Below, piece by piece: positions 9,301 to 15,947 of a stretch of DNA of 35,305 nt (the first letter of the stretch is position 1; every line of letters begins with the position of its first letter). A program made the translations under genes and the position numbers. Location of the stretch: assembly GCA_945862235.1 (NCBI GenBank), contig CAMAYU010000043.1:1-35305 (forward strand), given 5' to 3'. The DNA is from Schlesneria paludicola DSM 18645 (lineage in GTDB: Bacteria; Planctomycetota; Planctomycetia; Planctomycetales; Planctomycetaceae). The notes beneath the pieces are model-generated. The model was not told the origin of the DNA and made no database searches. It was given only the letters and a program-made list of their open reading frames with translations.

Positions 9301-9659
9301 AAGACGATCCACGATCCGAGAGTTGCGGCTTCATTCTCGGGGAGTTTTTGAGAGTGGCCTCGCTTAGGAGGCGGCATCTCGCCGGAGCGGACTCGCGTGT
9401 AGAGCAGACTCTTATTCGCTTCAAACGGTGTGACGGCGGGGCCACTTTCACCACCCTTCAGCAGCGATTCCCGTGTCGTGAGGTTGAGCTTCCCCGCCGG
9501 ATCGGTCTCGCCGTGACATTCGAGGCACCGCTTGATGAGGATCGGCGCGACAGCTTTCTCAAACGACGGCGGTGTCTGCGCGACAGCTTGCAGTGAGACG
9601 GTGAACGTCGCGATCACTGACGCGAGCCATGCGATGGGGAATCGTTGAATGCAACTCAT
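6327..9659 (-). CDS. PSD1 protein: PSCyt1 + DUF1549 + DUF1553 with LamG insert
   Basis: This exported 1110-residue protein starts at MSCIQRFPIAWLASVIATFT, a signal peptide ending near AVAQ. PSCyt1 has a c-type haem motif CLECH at 45-49. DUF1549/PSCyt2 covers about 207-400 (SPIDAFIVARL, LSFDLLGLPPT, RWARHWLDLVRYADS) and ends with a second motif, CARCHDHKFDP, at 388-398. DUF1553/PSD1 runs from about 515 (RRSQLAYWIAHPDNPLTPRV) to the C-terminal SLCHVLLNTNEFAYVD. A LamG/concanavalin-like domain (about 858-1080) sits near the end, as in many planctomycete members. A redox or carbohydrate-binding role at the cell surface is inferred. Four segments look foreign to the family (about 156-202, 486-516, 576-608 and 772-800), and each coincides with a palindromic DNA element. 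The upstream 66 codons lack signal features. Confidence 0.92.
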   Translation of the reverse strand: MSCIQRFPIAWLASVIATFTVSLQAVAQTPPSFEKAVAPILIKRCLECHGETDPAGKLNLTTRESLLKGGESGPAVTPFEANKSLLYTRVRSGEMPPPKRGHSQKLPENEAATLGSWIVFECQWPEGRKLDLFESTTDVRAGRDWWSLQPVKRPLPPLAPALWGEGPELRGFDGPNGSNPRAEQKEKAPLTLTPQSRGEGTRDQPVRSPIDAFIVARLQANNMEPAPQADRATLIKRLSFDLLGLPPTHEDIEAFISDPAPDAYERLVDRLLASPHFGERWARHWLDLVRYADSSGYERDQEKPGAWKYRDWVVRAINEDLPYSQFIIEQLAGDELPDRNEQSLIATGFLRLGTWNDEPNDAEEYKYDRLEDLVGATSTAFLGYTIKCARCHDHKFDPIQQTDYYRMAAAFWPGPIEQRGRELLGGPSREELDGMLGLPPSAASPSNKPLMPDILAWTDIRPAPPIHLLKKGEPKHPGEVIEPGAMSFLRVTSNERKVTSEDRNASSHSLLASHRRSQLAYWIAHPDNPLTPRVLVNRLWTHHFGNGIVRSPDNFGFTGDKPTHPELLDWLSEEMQSGRGGDKERGRNTLGSVSSTPLLPLSPSPTPSLKRLHRQLITSATYRQSSIHPQQGEYISRDAANHLWWHAERRRLDAESLRDRMLFVGDSLDPRLAGPGFKVTIQAEALEGLSRKGDAWKPSPAHEQLRRSLYSFSARSLLPPLMTTFDFGDTTLPCGQRPVSTVAPQALALLNNAFSHERSTALAARIVETLAPGGRGSRRAAASDRPSSSDGSAGALPSHANQLDEQVRLAWRFALGREPSPSELAAGCEHRAAQRRRFSNEQLAGGSETTDPSHTLSVRDGLVLHLRADSGVKTDADGRVFAWTDASGNNHSASQNDPARKPILVKDAAHGRPALRFDGQRRFLQLNGQVLTSQSFALFAVVTDRATTNAHREVFSNWNGAAGNSGSSLFLGMTGKDAVRLCDDFSGVGHVARRAEPFLLSGFNGPSGATVHQNDLALASKGGPLSPRNLTTAYVIGQQGNIDGEYWHGDLFELLVYNRDLAERDRLAVQRHLSEKYHLPRSNTSHDPDFLALASLCHVLLNTNEFAYVD
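7263..7347. repeat. In-frame palindromic element A within PSD1 gene
   Basis: Arms at about 7263-7290 and 7319-7347 are inverted copies (core CGGCTCGGCGGGAGCC; a few mismatches) separated by about 28 bases. They are translated as residues 772-800 of the PSD1 protein, an Arg/Ala/Ser-rich stretch between conserved family segments. Confidence 0.75.
7838..7935. repeat. In-frame purine/pyrimidine inverted repeat B within PSD1 gene
   Basis: A purine run (GAGTGGGAGAGGGGGAGA) is followed about 50 bases later by its pyrimidine complement ending CTCCCACTC. It is translated as residues 576-608 (KERGRN and STPLLPLSPSPTPSL), which breaks the usual DUF1553 segment between LSEEM and the LHRQLITSATY motif. 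Confidence 0.7.
8125..8203. repeat. In-frame repeat C (CGAGTAACGAGT arms) within PSD1 gene
   Basis: CGAGTAACGAGTGAGAAG is followed by inverted copies of the same unit, ACTCGTTACT repeated several times. It is translated as roughly residues 486-513 (SNERKVTSEDRNASSHSLLA), just before the DUF1553 start. Confidence 0.7.
9059..9192. repeat. In-frame palindromic element D within PSD1 gene
   Basis: Arms at 9059-9095 and 9162-9192 are inverted copies (core TCCCCTCGCCCC) around a 66-base centre. They are translated as residues 156-202, containing APALWGEG and TPQSRGEG, between WWSLQPVKRP and SPIDAFIVARL, which are normally close together. A related single arm occurs at about 14193-14238 upstream of glyA. 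Confidence 0.8.
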
Positions 9660-9844
9660 GCAGGGACTCTCTCGATGAACGGGATATCGCCAACAACAAC
9701 GTAAATTGGCGTGCTCAGAGTACGTGGTTGCAAGTAGTTGAACAACGTGCCGCGTGCTCGTTGTGGGGCTTGAGGCCCATTGTTGTCGTTGGAGACCGGC
9801 AGTACCTTGTCGGGCATGACCGCCACGTTTTCGAGGAGATTTCG

Positions 9845-10864
9845 ATGGAGTACCCATTCCCCCCGTTGCCGCCCGAATATGTCAGGCTGATGGCCGCGCG
9901 TTGGCTTTGTGTGGGCTGGAATCTGCTGGGTCTCATCTGGTTGGTGCGGAGAGTCCGTCGGCGGAAAGACGTTCGCGCGTCGGATGCGTTCTGGTGGTAT
10001 GGAACCGCAGTGGTCGGGTTGATCCTGATTGGTTTCGGATATTCGCAGCGATCCTGGATCGGCAACGAATGGTTAGAGCCACTCGGAGCGGCCACCGTCT
10101 CGTTGGCCATCGCCGGTACGACGCTCAGCCTCATCAAACTCTATGAGGAATACCATTGGGGAGGGATCGTTGGGATTGTGCTGCTGTATGGCTTGAGTCT
10201 CGCGTGGTTACTGACGCCGACTGGGCATTACGGCGGCTCAAGTAGATGGGCGCAGTGCAGGAACAATCTCAAACAGATCGGCCTCGCGCTGCACAATTAT
10301 CATGATGACCATCGAATGTTCCCCGCAGCGGCCTCGGGGCAACCGGCTCACTCGTGGCGAGTGGCCATTCTGCCGTTTCTCGATCAGCAGGAAGCGTTCG
10401 ATAGCTACGACCGTGGTTTGGCTTGGGACGTGGCTCCGAACGCCAAGCTTTCGCGGCAGGAAGTCCCTCCGTTCGTCTGCCCGGCAGCGGCGTACCCGCA
10501 AGACAATCAAGGCCGCTGGTATTCGGCGTACTCAATGCCGACGGGACCGCGCACCTCAACGGGGACGAAGATTCAGTCCATGACAGATGGAACGAGCAAC
10601 ACGTTGCTCGTCGTCGAAGCGTGCGGGGCACAGATCGTCTGGACAGAACCGCGCGATGTGGATGTCGCCGCACAACCGACGGGGATCAACCTGAAAGGGG
10701 CCAAGCCGCGACAGTCTGCCGGGTGGCTCTCGTCGTATCACGCGCACGGGACTCAGGTGTTGATGGGAGATGGTTCGGTGAAGTTCCTCAGCCAGAGGAC
10801 TGATCCGGCCATCCTGAAGAAGCTGGCCACGAAGGATGGCGGGGAAGAGGTTCGTGATTTCTGA
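9845..10864 (+). CDS. DUF1559 protein with N-terminal multi-pass membrane region
   Basis: In this 339-residue protein the C-terminal two thirds are DUF1559: CRNNLKQIGLALHNYHDDHRMFP at about 138-160, WRVAILPFLDQQEAFD, MTDGTSNTLLVVEA and the closing VLMGDGSVKFLSQRTDPAILKKL. Most DUF1559 proteins begin with a type IV pilin-like helix. Here the N-terminus instead has about four hydrophobic segments (roughly 13-34, 48-66, 78-99 and 106-123), so the domain is probably held at a membrane. GAGGAG lies seven bases before ATG 9845; the frame is open further upstream without signal features. It is divergent from the PSD1 gene. Function of the family is unknown, though it is strongly expanded in planctomycetes. 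Confidence 0.88.
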   Translation: MEYPFPPLPPEYVRLMAARWLCVGWNLLGLIWLVRRVRRRKDVRASDAFWWYGTAVVGLILIGFGYSQRSWIGNEWLEPLGAATVSLAIAGTTLSLIKLYEEYHWGGIVGIVLLYGLSLAWLLTPTGHYGGSSRWAQCRNNLKQIGLALHNYHDDHRMFPAAASGQPAHSWRVAILPFLDQQEAFDSYDRGLAWDVAPNAKLSRQEVPPFVCPAAAYPQDNQGRWYSAYSMPTGPRTSTGTKIQSMTDGTSNTLLVVEACGAQIVWTEPRDVDVAAQPTGINLKGAKPRQSAGWLSSYHAHGTQVLMGDGSVKFLSQRTDPAILKKLATKDGGEEVRDF

Positions 10865-10909
10865 ATGAACGCCCCGCCAGCTTGGAATCACCGACAGAGC
10901 CTAGTCCAC

Positions 10910-11044
10910 AAACAAGCGAACCCCACTGGGCTTGTCCCGGTGGATTTCGGTCTTTGCACTACTTTTGTGTTCACCCGAATCTGCGAAGCGAGTAGTGCAG
11001 AAACCCGCGAGCCACCGGGGCAAGCCCAGTGGGGTCGCTTGTTT
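10910..11044. repeat. Long imperfect inverted repeat F downstream of DUF1559 gene
   Basis: Arms at 10910-10943 and 11012-11044 pair almost completely (core CCCCACTGGGCTTG; one indel, one mismatch). A further internal pair, TTTGCACTACT with AGTAGTGCAGA, extends the stem. It fills the gap between two co-directional genes and may act as a terminator-like structure. Confidence 0.75.
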
Positions 11045-11152
11045 GATGACTAGTCATGGTCAATCAACGGTCTTCCGGCGATTCCGGCTCCCTGATAGAA
11101 ACCGAAGCGCGCCAAGCGGTTTTCGCGGGGTGGTTTTCTCAGTGGGGCACGG

Positions 11153-11926
11153 ATGTCGAAATTGGAACGGACTCGTCGGTTGAGATTGTCGCGCAGTCGG
11201 CGGCTGACGATTGATGTGCTGCATTACAACCGGCAGGTGCCGACGTGTGCTCATGACCGGCGGTGCGACCTGTCTCGCGTGGCCGAGATACGGTCGCGGT
11301 TGCCGGTGCGGGTGTCGTGGTCGCTGCTGTTCATCAAGGCGTTTGCGATCGTGGCCTTGCGGCGGAACGTGTTGCGTCAGGCCTTTGTCGCGTGGCCGTG
11401 GCCGCATGTGCTCGAACATCCTCACAGCGTCGGGATGCTCGCCACGCATCGTGATCATCGGGGCGAGCCGTGGGTGCTTTGGTCGCGGTTCTTGCGGCCG
11501 GAGTCTCGCGCGTTGGTCGAGATGCAACTGAGCTTGGACAAGTACCAGACCGAGCCGGTCGAAGCGATCTTTCCGTTTCAGTGGCAGCTCAGCGGACTGC
11601 CGCAGTTGCTGCGTCGGTGCATCTGGTGGTGGACGCTGAACATCGCGGGCGGCAAGCGAGCCAAGCGAGTCGGCACGTTTTTTCTGACGACGCTGGCGTC
11701 GAAAGGGGTCGAGATTCAAGACCCGCCCGCGTTTCTCACCAGCAACCTGACGTTTGGGCCGCTGGACGAAGCAGGCTGCTGCCGCGTGACGCTCTCTTAC
11801 GATCACCGCTTGATGGACGGGTCGTATGCCGCCGACTGCTTGATCGAATTGGAAGCGATGTTAAATGGTGAGATCGCTGACGAGCTGGAGTCGCTCATCG
11901 CAGCCGGACAGGCTAATGCAGCGTGA
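11153..11926 (+). CDS. 2-oxoacid dehydrogenase E2-type acyltransferase domain protein
   Basis: This 257-residue protein shows the C-terminal signature of the CAT/E2 acyltransferase fold, RVTLSYDHRLMDGSYAADCL (residues 211-230). His218 and Asp222 occupy the places of the catalytic His and structural Asp of the HxxxDG motif. LTSNLTFGPLDEAGCCRVTL just before it also fits the fold. There is no lipoyl domain or subunit-binding domain, and no E1 or E3 gene is nearby, so it is not a complete dehydrogenase E2. It could transfer an acyl group to another substrate, as stand-alone members of the superfamily do. No strong ribosome-binding site is visible at ATG 11153. Confidence 0.75.
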   Translation: MSKLERTRRLRLSRSRRLTIDVLHYNRQVPTCAHDRRCDLSRVAEIRSRLPVRVSWSLLFIKAFAIVALRRNVLRQAFVAWPWPHVLEHPHSVGMLATHRDHRGEPWVLWSRFLRPESRALVEMQLSLDKYQTEPVEAIFPFQWQLSGLPQLLRRCIWWWTLNIAGGKRAKRVGTFFLTTLASKGVEIQDPPAFLTSNLTFGPLDEAGCCRVTLSYDHRLMDGSYAADCLIELEAMLNGEIADELESLIAAGQANAA

Positions 11927-12247
11927 TGCGAACGACCAGAGGTGATTGCCCCAAGTAAACGTGTCACTCCGTGACACGAACCGTTCCCGCCACGGAGTAT
12001 CGGGCCTACTTTCACCTGCCGCTCGCCCAATGCAGCCCCGATCTCAACCACACTCACGACAAGGAGCCAGCTGGCATTCCCGAACGTGGCAATCTCGTCG
12101 ATCAGGCTCGACAGAAAGTGGAGTCGCAATCAGAATGTGTCCGCTCGCGCCGGGCTGGCTGTCGCGGGGTAAATCGTTTGGAACGGCCTCTGCACTTCAA
12201 CGTGTCAATGTGCGAAGTGACGGTGGCCGAGTAGAGAGCCTTGACCC
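11927..12247. other. Intergenic region before small membrane protein
   Basis: A short perfect hairpin (GTGTCAC-TCC-GTGACAC, 11961-11977) lies 35 bases after the acyltransferase stop and may be part of a terminator, although no T-run follows. Open frames on both strands reach about 87-108 codons but show no family motif, signal peptide or ribosome-binding site. Confidence 0.4.
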
Positions 12248-12520
12248 ATGACCGCGCACGCCGATACCGCCCATTCCGCTCAAGATCATGCCGCCGCTGT
12301 TCCGGTCGCCGTGTTGGACGGCCTGCGGTTTGAGAAGTCCGAACTGTCCGAGTTCAGTGCTGCGGATCGTACTGCGGGAGAACACGTCGGCATCATGCTG
12401 GCCATCATCTTCTGCGTCTCGCTAGTGCTGTTTGTCGGCGTCGCCACTTGGATGATGTCCAACCAGTCCGAAGGCCACGACCCTCACGCCATCGCCGGAG
12501 CGAACGACGAACATCACTGA
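12248..12520 (+). CDS. Small single-pass membrane protein
   Basis: This protein of 90 residues has a polar, His/Ala-rich N-terminus (MTAHADTAHSAQDHAAAVPV), one membrane helix (VGIMLAIIFCVSLVLFVGVATWMM, about 47-70) and a short His/Glu/Asp-rich tail ending NDEHH. The polar N-terminus of about 46 residues precedes the anchor. I recognise no named family. It might belong to an operon with the preceding acyltransferase gene, but the 321-base gap argues against tight coupling. The histidines at both ends could bind metal, which is speculation. Confidence 0.7.
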   Translation: MTAHADTAHSAQDHAAAVPVAVLDGLRFEKSELSEFSAADRTAGEHVGIMLAIIFCVSLVLFVGVATWMMSNQSEGHDPHAIAGANDEHH

Positions 12521-12545
12521 GAGATCTTGGTGGAGTTGTCCCATG

Positions 12546-12585
12546 GAAGCCTGAAACGCGAGCGTTCGCTCGCGTTTCAGGCTTC
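12546..12585. repeat. Perfect 19-bp inverted repeat (hairpin)
   Basis: Positions 12546-12564 and 12567-12585 pair perfectly over 19 bp with two central T residues (inner part GCGAGCGTTCGCTCGC). It lies 26 bases after the small membrane protein stop and is followed by TTTAG, so it can act as a terminator. It may also be a dispersed palindrome. Confidence 0.75.
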
Positions 12586-12621
12586 TTTAGTTGCTACGCC
12601 CCAGCAAGTTGGGACTGGCCC

Positions 12622-12723
12622 GGTCAGTAATGAGACATCTGAGCGGGGCGGCGTCAGACCTCTTCGGAGGAACCGGGGGCTGACGCCGCCCCGCTCGGAA
12701 ACCTCTCACTTTGTGGTGCGTCC
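12622..12723. repeat. Repeat family E, copy 1
   Basis: A perfect 17-bp inverted repeat (GAGCGGGGCGGCGTCAG at 12641-12657, complement at 12680-12696) is flanked by CATCT and by CGGAAACCTCTCACTTTGTG. A second copy with the same flanks lies at 17748-17866. This copy ends 17 bases from the stop codon of the minus-strand BRCT/MerR/TPR gene. Confidence 0.85.
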
Positions 12724-12740
12724 CGAAGGCTTCACGCACC

Positions 12741-14024
12741 CTACAAAGCCTGCCCCGACTCCAGCCGCTGCCGGGCGATGTCGGCCCACGGGCCGCGTTG
12801 GTCGAACTCGAGATAGCGCCGCCAGTGCGTGGCCGCTTCATCGCGGTGCCCGCTCTGTTCGAGTAGCTCGGCGAGGTGGAAGTGGGCGTCCGGGTAATCG
12901 GGATGCAGGTCGAGGGCGACTCGAAACGCTTCTTGGGCCGACTTGGTCTTGCCTGTCTCGGCGAAGAGGCAGCCGAGTTGAGTCCACGCTTCGAGGAAGT
13001 CGTGATCCAGTTCGACGGCCATGTGATAGCGTTCGATCGCGGCGTCCGGTCGGCCTTCGCGGTAGAGGGCGTCGGCGAGATGAAAGTGATGCGCCGGGTT
13101 AAGCGGTTCCTCAATGAGAGCCAGCCGAAACGCTTCGATGGCCGCGTCGATCTCATGTTCTTCCGCGAGACGGCAGCCTTCGCGAAACCATTCGTCGGCG
13201 GTCCAGTCGCGGCGGTTGATCGCGTCGCTAGATGACGCAGCGGCAACATCGGGCCGCATCGGAATGGTGTCCGCACGGTCATTCGAATCGTGTGCGACAA
13301 GTTCAGCAGGGCAGGGGAGTGGCTCGAAGTCGAAGACTCGCTGGCCGCTGGATGGCTCGACGAGTCCGGTCGCGTCGCGATAGAGGAAGTGCTTCCCGCG
13401 CGAGAGGACTTCCAACTGAGCGAGCGGCCGATCGACGTTCGGCAGGATGGCTCGCAGCCGCTCCAAGCCTGATGCGAGTTCGTCGAGACTCACGCCGGAG
13501 CGGGCGAGTTCATTGAGGCGTCTCGCGCCGGTCACTTCTTGGAAGTCGAAGTAGGGGAGCCGGAAGACTTTCTTGACCGCGCGGATCAGTCCGTCTCGCT
13601 CCCACCGCCGGATCTCGTGGACCGAGATGGCCAGAAGCTGGCTGAGCATCGCGGGGGTGTAGAGCTGCTGTTGCTTTCGCTCGCCCGGCTCAACTCCCAG
13701 CAGATTGAGCCATTCCGATTCGGACAGGATGCGGAGCGGCTCACCATTGTCGTGAAGCTGCTGCGCCTGTTCGAGTTTTACCGAGACTCGTCCATCCGCT
13801 TCGAGCGGCCAGCCTTCCTCACCGACCACGAGCAGCGTGGTCTGATGGCTAACGTGCTGCCCCGATGAACCGCCGTGTTGCTCGGCGAGGTCCATCGCCT
13901 GCCGATGGGTCATCGACGCGAGCGTCCCCGTAAACGCGACTCGCTCACCTTGAAGGACGGGTGAACTTTGGATCGGCTTCGCATCGGGCGGCGACATCGC
14001 ATCAGAATCGGCCGGTTCGGTCAT
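12741..14024 (-). CDS. BRCT + MerR-type HTH + TPR regulatory protein
   Basis: This protein of 427 residues has three recognisable parts. Residues about 25-110 form a BRCT domain (GERVAFTGTLASMTHRQAMDLAEQHGG), like that of NAD-dependent ligase. About 118-185 form a MerR-type helix-turn-helix (YTPAMLSQLLAISVHEIRRW, then DGLIRAVKKVFRLPYFDFQE). About 275-425 hold tandem tetratricopeptide repeats (AIEAFRLALIEEPLNPAHHF, AIERYHMAVELDHDFLEAW, AQEAFRVALDLHPDYPDAHF). No signal peptide or membrane segment is present, so it is cytoplasmic. A DNA-associated regulator or scaffold is a reasonable inference; partners are unknown. I start at MTEPADSD (14024) because the 40 codons upstream look non-coding. It is divergent from glyA. 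Confidence 0.85.
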   Translation of the reverse strand: MTEPADSDAMSPPDAKPIQSSPVLQGERVAFTGTLASMTHRQAMDLAEQHGGSSGQHVSHQTTLLVVGEEGWPLEADGRVSVKLEQAQQLHDNGEPLRILSESEWLNLLGVEPGERKQQQLYTPAMLSQLLAISVHEIRRWERDGLIRAVKKVFRLPYFDFQEVTGARRLNELARSGVSLDELASGLERLRAILPNVDRPLAQLEVLSRGKHFLYRDATGLVEPSSGQRVFDFEPLPCPAELVAHDSNDRADTIPMRPDVAAASSSDAINRRDWTADEWFREGCRLAEEHEIDAAIEAFRLALIEEPLNPAHHFHLADALYREGRPDAAIERYHMAVELDHDFLEAWTQLGCLFAETGKTKSAQEAFRVALDLHPDYPDAHFHLAELLEQSGHRDEAATHWRRYLEFDQRGPWADIARQRLESGQAL

Positions 14025-14192
14025 GACAGCTCGCGTGTTGAGTGGCAGGTGATTTGGCGGGCAGAGTATAAACCTTGCCCGTCGCAGCCGTGAGCGACTC
14101 ACTGTGACGAAAGTTCCATCCGAACCGCGAATTCTGGACGGCATCCGCGCTCAGATTCTGCGGGTATGCCAGAGAACAGAGACGAAGAGAAG

Positions 14193-14238
14193 CCCCTCAC
14201 CCTATAACCCTCTCCCCGCAGAGCCGGGGCGAGGGGAC
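14193..14238. repeat. Single arm of repeat family D upstream of glyA
   Basis: CCCCTCACCCTATAACCC is followed by CCCCGCAGAGCCGGGGCGAG, matching the complement of one arm of the element inside the PSD1 gene (TTGTCCCCTCGCCCCGGCT shared on the opposite strand). It lies 27 bases before the glyA start and can fold into a short hairpin near the ribosome-binding region. Confidence 0.7.
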
Positions 14239-14264
14239 AAGAACAAAACACCAAGAACAGAAAG

Positions 14265-15515
14265 ATGACCCGCATGACCGCACTGCAAACCAACGATCCC
14301 GCGTTGTGGGAAGCCCTTCAGGCCGAGCGAGTCCGTCAGCGTGATGGTCTCGAGTTGATTGCGTCTGAGAATTACACGTCGGCCGCCGTGTTGGAGGCGG
14401 CGGGAACGATCCTTACGAACAAGTATGCCGAGGGCTATCCCGGTCGACGCTACTACGGCGGCTGTGAACATGTGGACACGATCGAAATGCTGGCCATTGA
14501 GCGAGCGAAGAAGCTGTTCGGGGCGGAACATGTGAACGTGCAGCCTCACGCCGGATCTCAGGCCAACATGGCTGTCTATCTGACGCTGATGAAGCCGGGC
14601 GACACGTACCTCGCGATGAATCTGGCTCATGGCGGACACCTCACGCACGGGCATCAGCTCAATTTTTCGGGACAGCTCTACACGCCGATCCCTTACGGCG
14701 TGCGCGAGTCCGATCATCGGATCGACTTCGACGAGGTGGCCCGTCTAGCGCGAGAGCACAAGCCGAAGATGATCGTCGCCGGAGCGAGTGCCTATCCGCG
14801 CGAGATCGATCACGCGAAGTTCGCTGAGATCGCGCAAGAGGTCGGTGCCAAGCTGTGGGTCGATATGGCTCACTACGCGGGACTCGTAGCCGGTGGCGTT
14901 CACAACAGCCCCGTCCCGGTCGCCGACTTCGTGTCGAGCACCTCGCACAAGACACTGCGCGGCCCGCGATCGGGCTTCGTCCTGTGCAAGGCAGAGTACG
15001 CGAAAGACCTCGACAAGTCGGTCTTCCCCGGAATGCAGGGCGGCCCGCTGATGCACGTCATCGCGGCGAAAGCGGTCTGCTTTGACGAGGCGTCTCAGCC
15101 GTCGTTCAAGCTCTACGCACAACAGATCGTCGCCAACGCGAAGACTCTGGCCGAGACCCTGATGAGCGGCGGAATCAAACTCGCCAGCGGCGGGACCGAC
15201 AATCACCTGATGCTCTGCGACGTGACGGCCATCGGCCTGACCGGCAAGATTGCCGAGAAGGCTCTCGACCACGCGGGCATCACCGTCAACAAAAACATGA
15301 TCCCGTTCGACCAGCGCAAGGCACTCGATCCGAGCGGCATCCGCATCGGCACCGCCGCCCTCACCACGCGCGGCATGAAGCAGGAGGAGATGAAAAAAGT
15401 CGGTGCCTGGATTCTGTCCGTCCTGCGAGCACCGGAGGACGCCGCCGTCATCGAACGCGTTCGCGGCGAGATCCAGTCGTTCTGCACCGCCTTCCCGGTT
15501 CCGGGCATCGGCTGA
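14265..15515 (+). CDS. glyA: Serine hydroxymethyltransferase
   Basis: GlyA interconverts serine plus tetrahydrofolate with glycine plus 5,10-methylene-tetrahydrofolate using pyridoxal phosphate, in the cytoplasm. It is the main source of one-carbon units. The 416-residue length is normal. The N-terminal [20 protein letters not shown], the [21 protein letters not shown] segment, [16 protein letters not shown], the [14 protein letters not shown] segment and the PLP lysine K229 in [14 protein letters not shown] are all present. A second ATG three codons in (14274) has better spacing to GAAAG and could be the true start. A rho-independent terminator follows directly. The gene is divergent from the BRCT/MerR/TPR gene, with half of a dispersed repeat in its leader. 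Confidence 0.97.
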   Translation: MTRMTALQTNDPALWEALQAERVRQRDGLELIASENYTSAAVLEAAGTILTNKYAEGYPGRRYYGGCEHVDTIEMLAIERAKKLFGAEHVNVQPHAGSQANMAVYLTLMKPGDTYLAMNLAHGGHLTHGHQLNFSGQLYTPIPYGVRESDHRIDFDEVARLAREHKPKMIVAGASAYPREIDHAKFAEIAQEVGAKLWVDMAHYAGLVAGGVHNSPVPVADFVSSTSHKTLRGPRSGFVLCKAEYAKDLDKSVFPGMQGGPLMHVIAAKAVCFDEASQPSFKLYAQQIVANAKTLAETLMSGGIKLASGGTDNHLMLCDVTAIGLTGKIAEKALDHAGITVNKNMIPFDQRKALDPSGIRIGTAALTTRGMKQEEMKKVGAWILSVLRAPEDAAVIERVRGEIQSFCTAFPVPGIG

Positions 15516-15540
15516 TCGCGAACTCTCGTCGAAGACAAAC

Positions 15541-15582
15541 GCCCCGACTTGCGTGATGGCACGCTGTCGGGGTGTTTTTTTT
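15541..15582 (+). terminator. Rho-independent terminator of glyA
   Basis: A GC-rich stem (GCCCCGAC paired with GTCGGGGT, extended by GCGTG/CACGC) is followed by eight T residues, 25 bases after the glyA stop. Confidence 0.9.
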
Positions 15583-15947
15583 GAATGTCGGAGCTTGCGC
15601 GTTGCGAACGGTCACGTCGTCTTGATCGCGCGGGCGATGCCGGTTGTACCGATGGTGCGACAGCCCCGGTGTCCGTGAGGCGAGTTCGTCGGTCAGTGGC
15701 ATTGCCGCAACAAAATCGCAGCACTCATTTGCGACTGATGCTAGGTTCGCAACGGACGGGTTGCCGGACGCTCACATCAGTCACGGTGCGGGGCGGAAGG
15801 TGGTTCGTGAGGGGCCAACTCGGATCGAAGTTTCTTGTCGCCAGAGTGCCGGTTGACGGCGCGAAGCGGCAGCGTAGTACGGCGCGACAACAGCGTCGCC
15901 GCGAGCTGAGAGACTTCGATCGAACGAACTAGAACTGAGGGGTTGTC
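15583..15947. other. Intergenic region upstream of membrane kinase
   Basis: It probably holds the kinase promoter and leader. A 115-codon open frame here (15585-15932) is rich in Arg/Ser, lacks a recognisable motif or ribosome-binding site and is not called. I see no repeat element. Confidence 0.4.

Noticed and set aside
8136-9596. 486-codon frame antisense to the PSD1 gene
   Set aside because: Shadow of the PSD1 frame, with no motif or start signal.
11803-12129. 108-codon minus-strand frame after the acyltransferase gene
   Set aside because: Overlaps the conserved C-terminal motif of the acyltransferase on the other strand, with no start signal or family match.
12527-13102. 191-codon plus-strand frame over the family E repeat and BRCT/MerR/TPR gene
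   Set aside because: Built from repeat sequence and antisense TPR coding sequence, so not a gene.
14025-14264. Glycine or other riboswitch upstream of glyA
   Set aside because: I see no tandem glycine aptamer or other known aptamer core; the structured part is the dispersed repeat arm.
15585-15932. 115-codon frame upstream of the membrane kinase
   Set aside because: Starts right after the glyA terminator, Arg/Ser-rich, no ribosome-binding site or motif.
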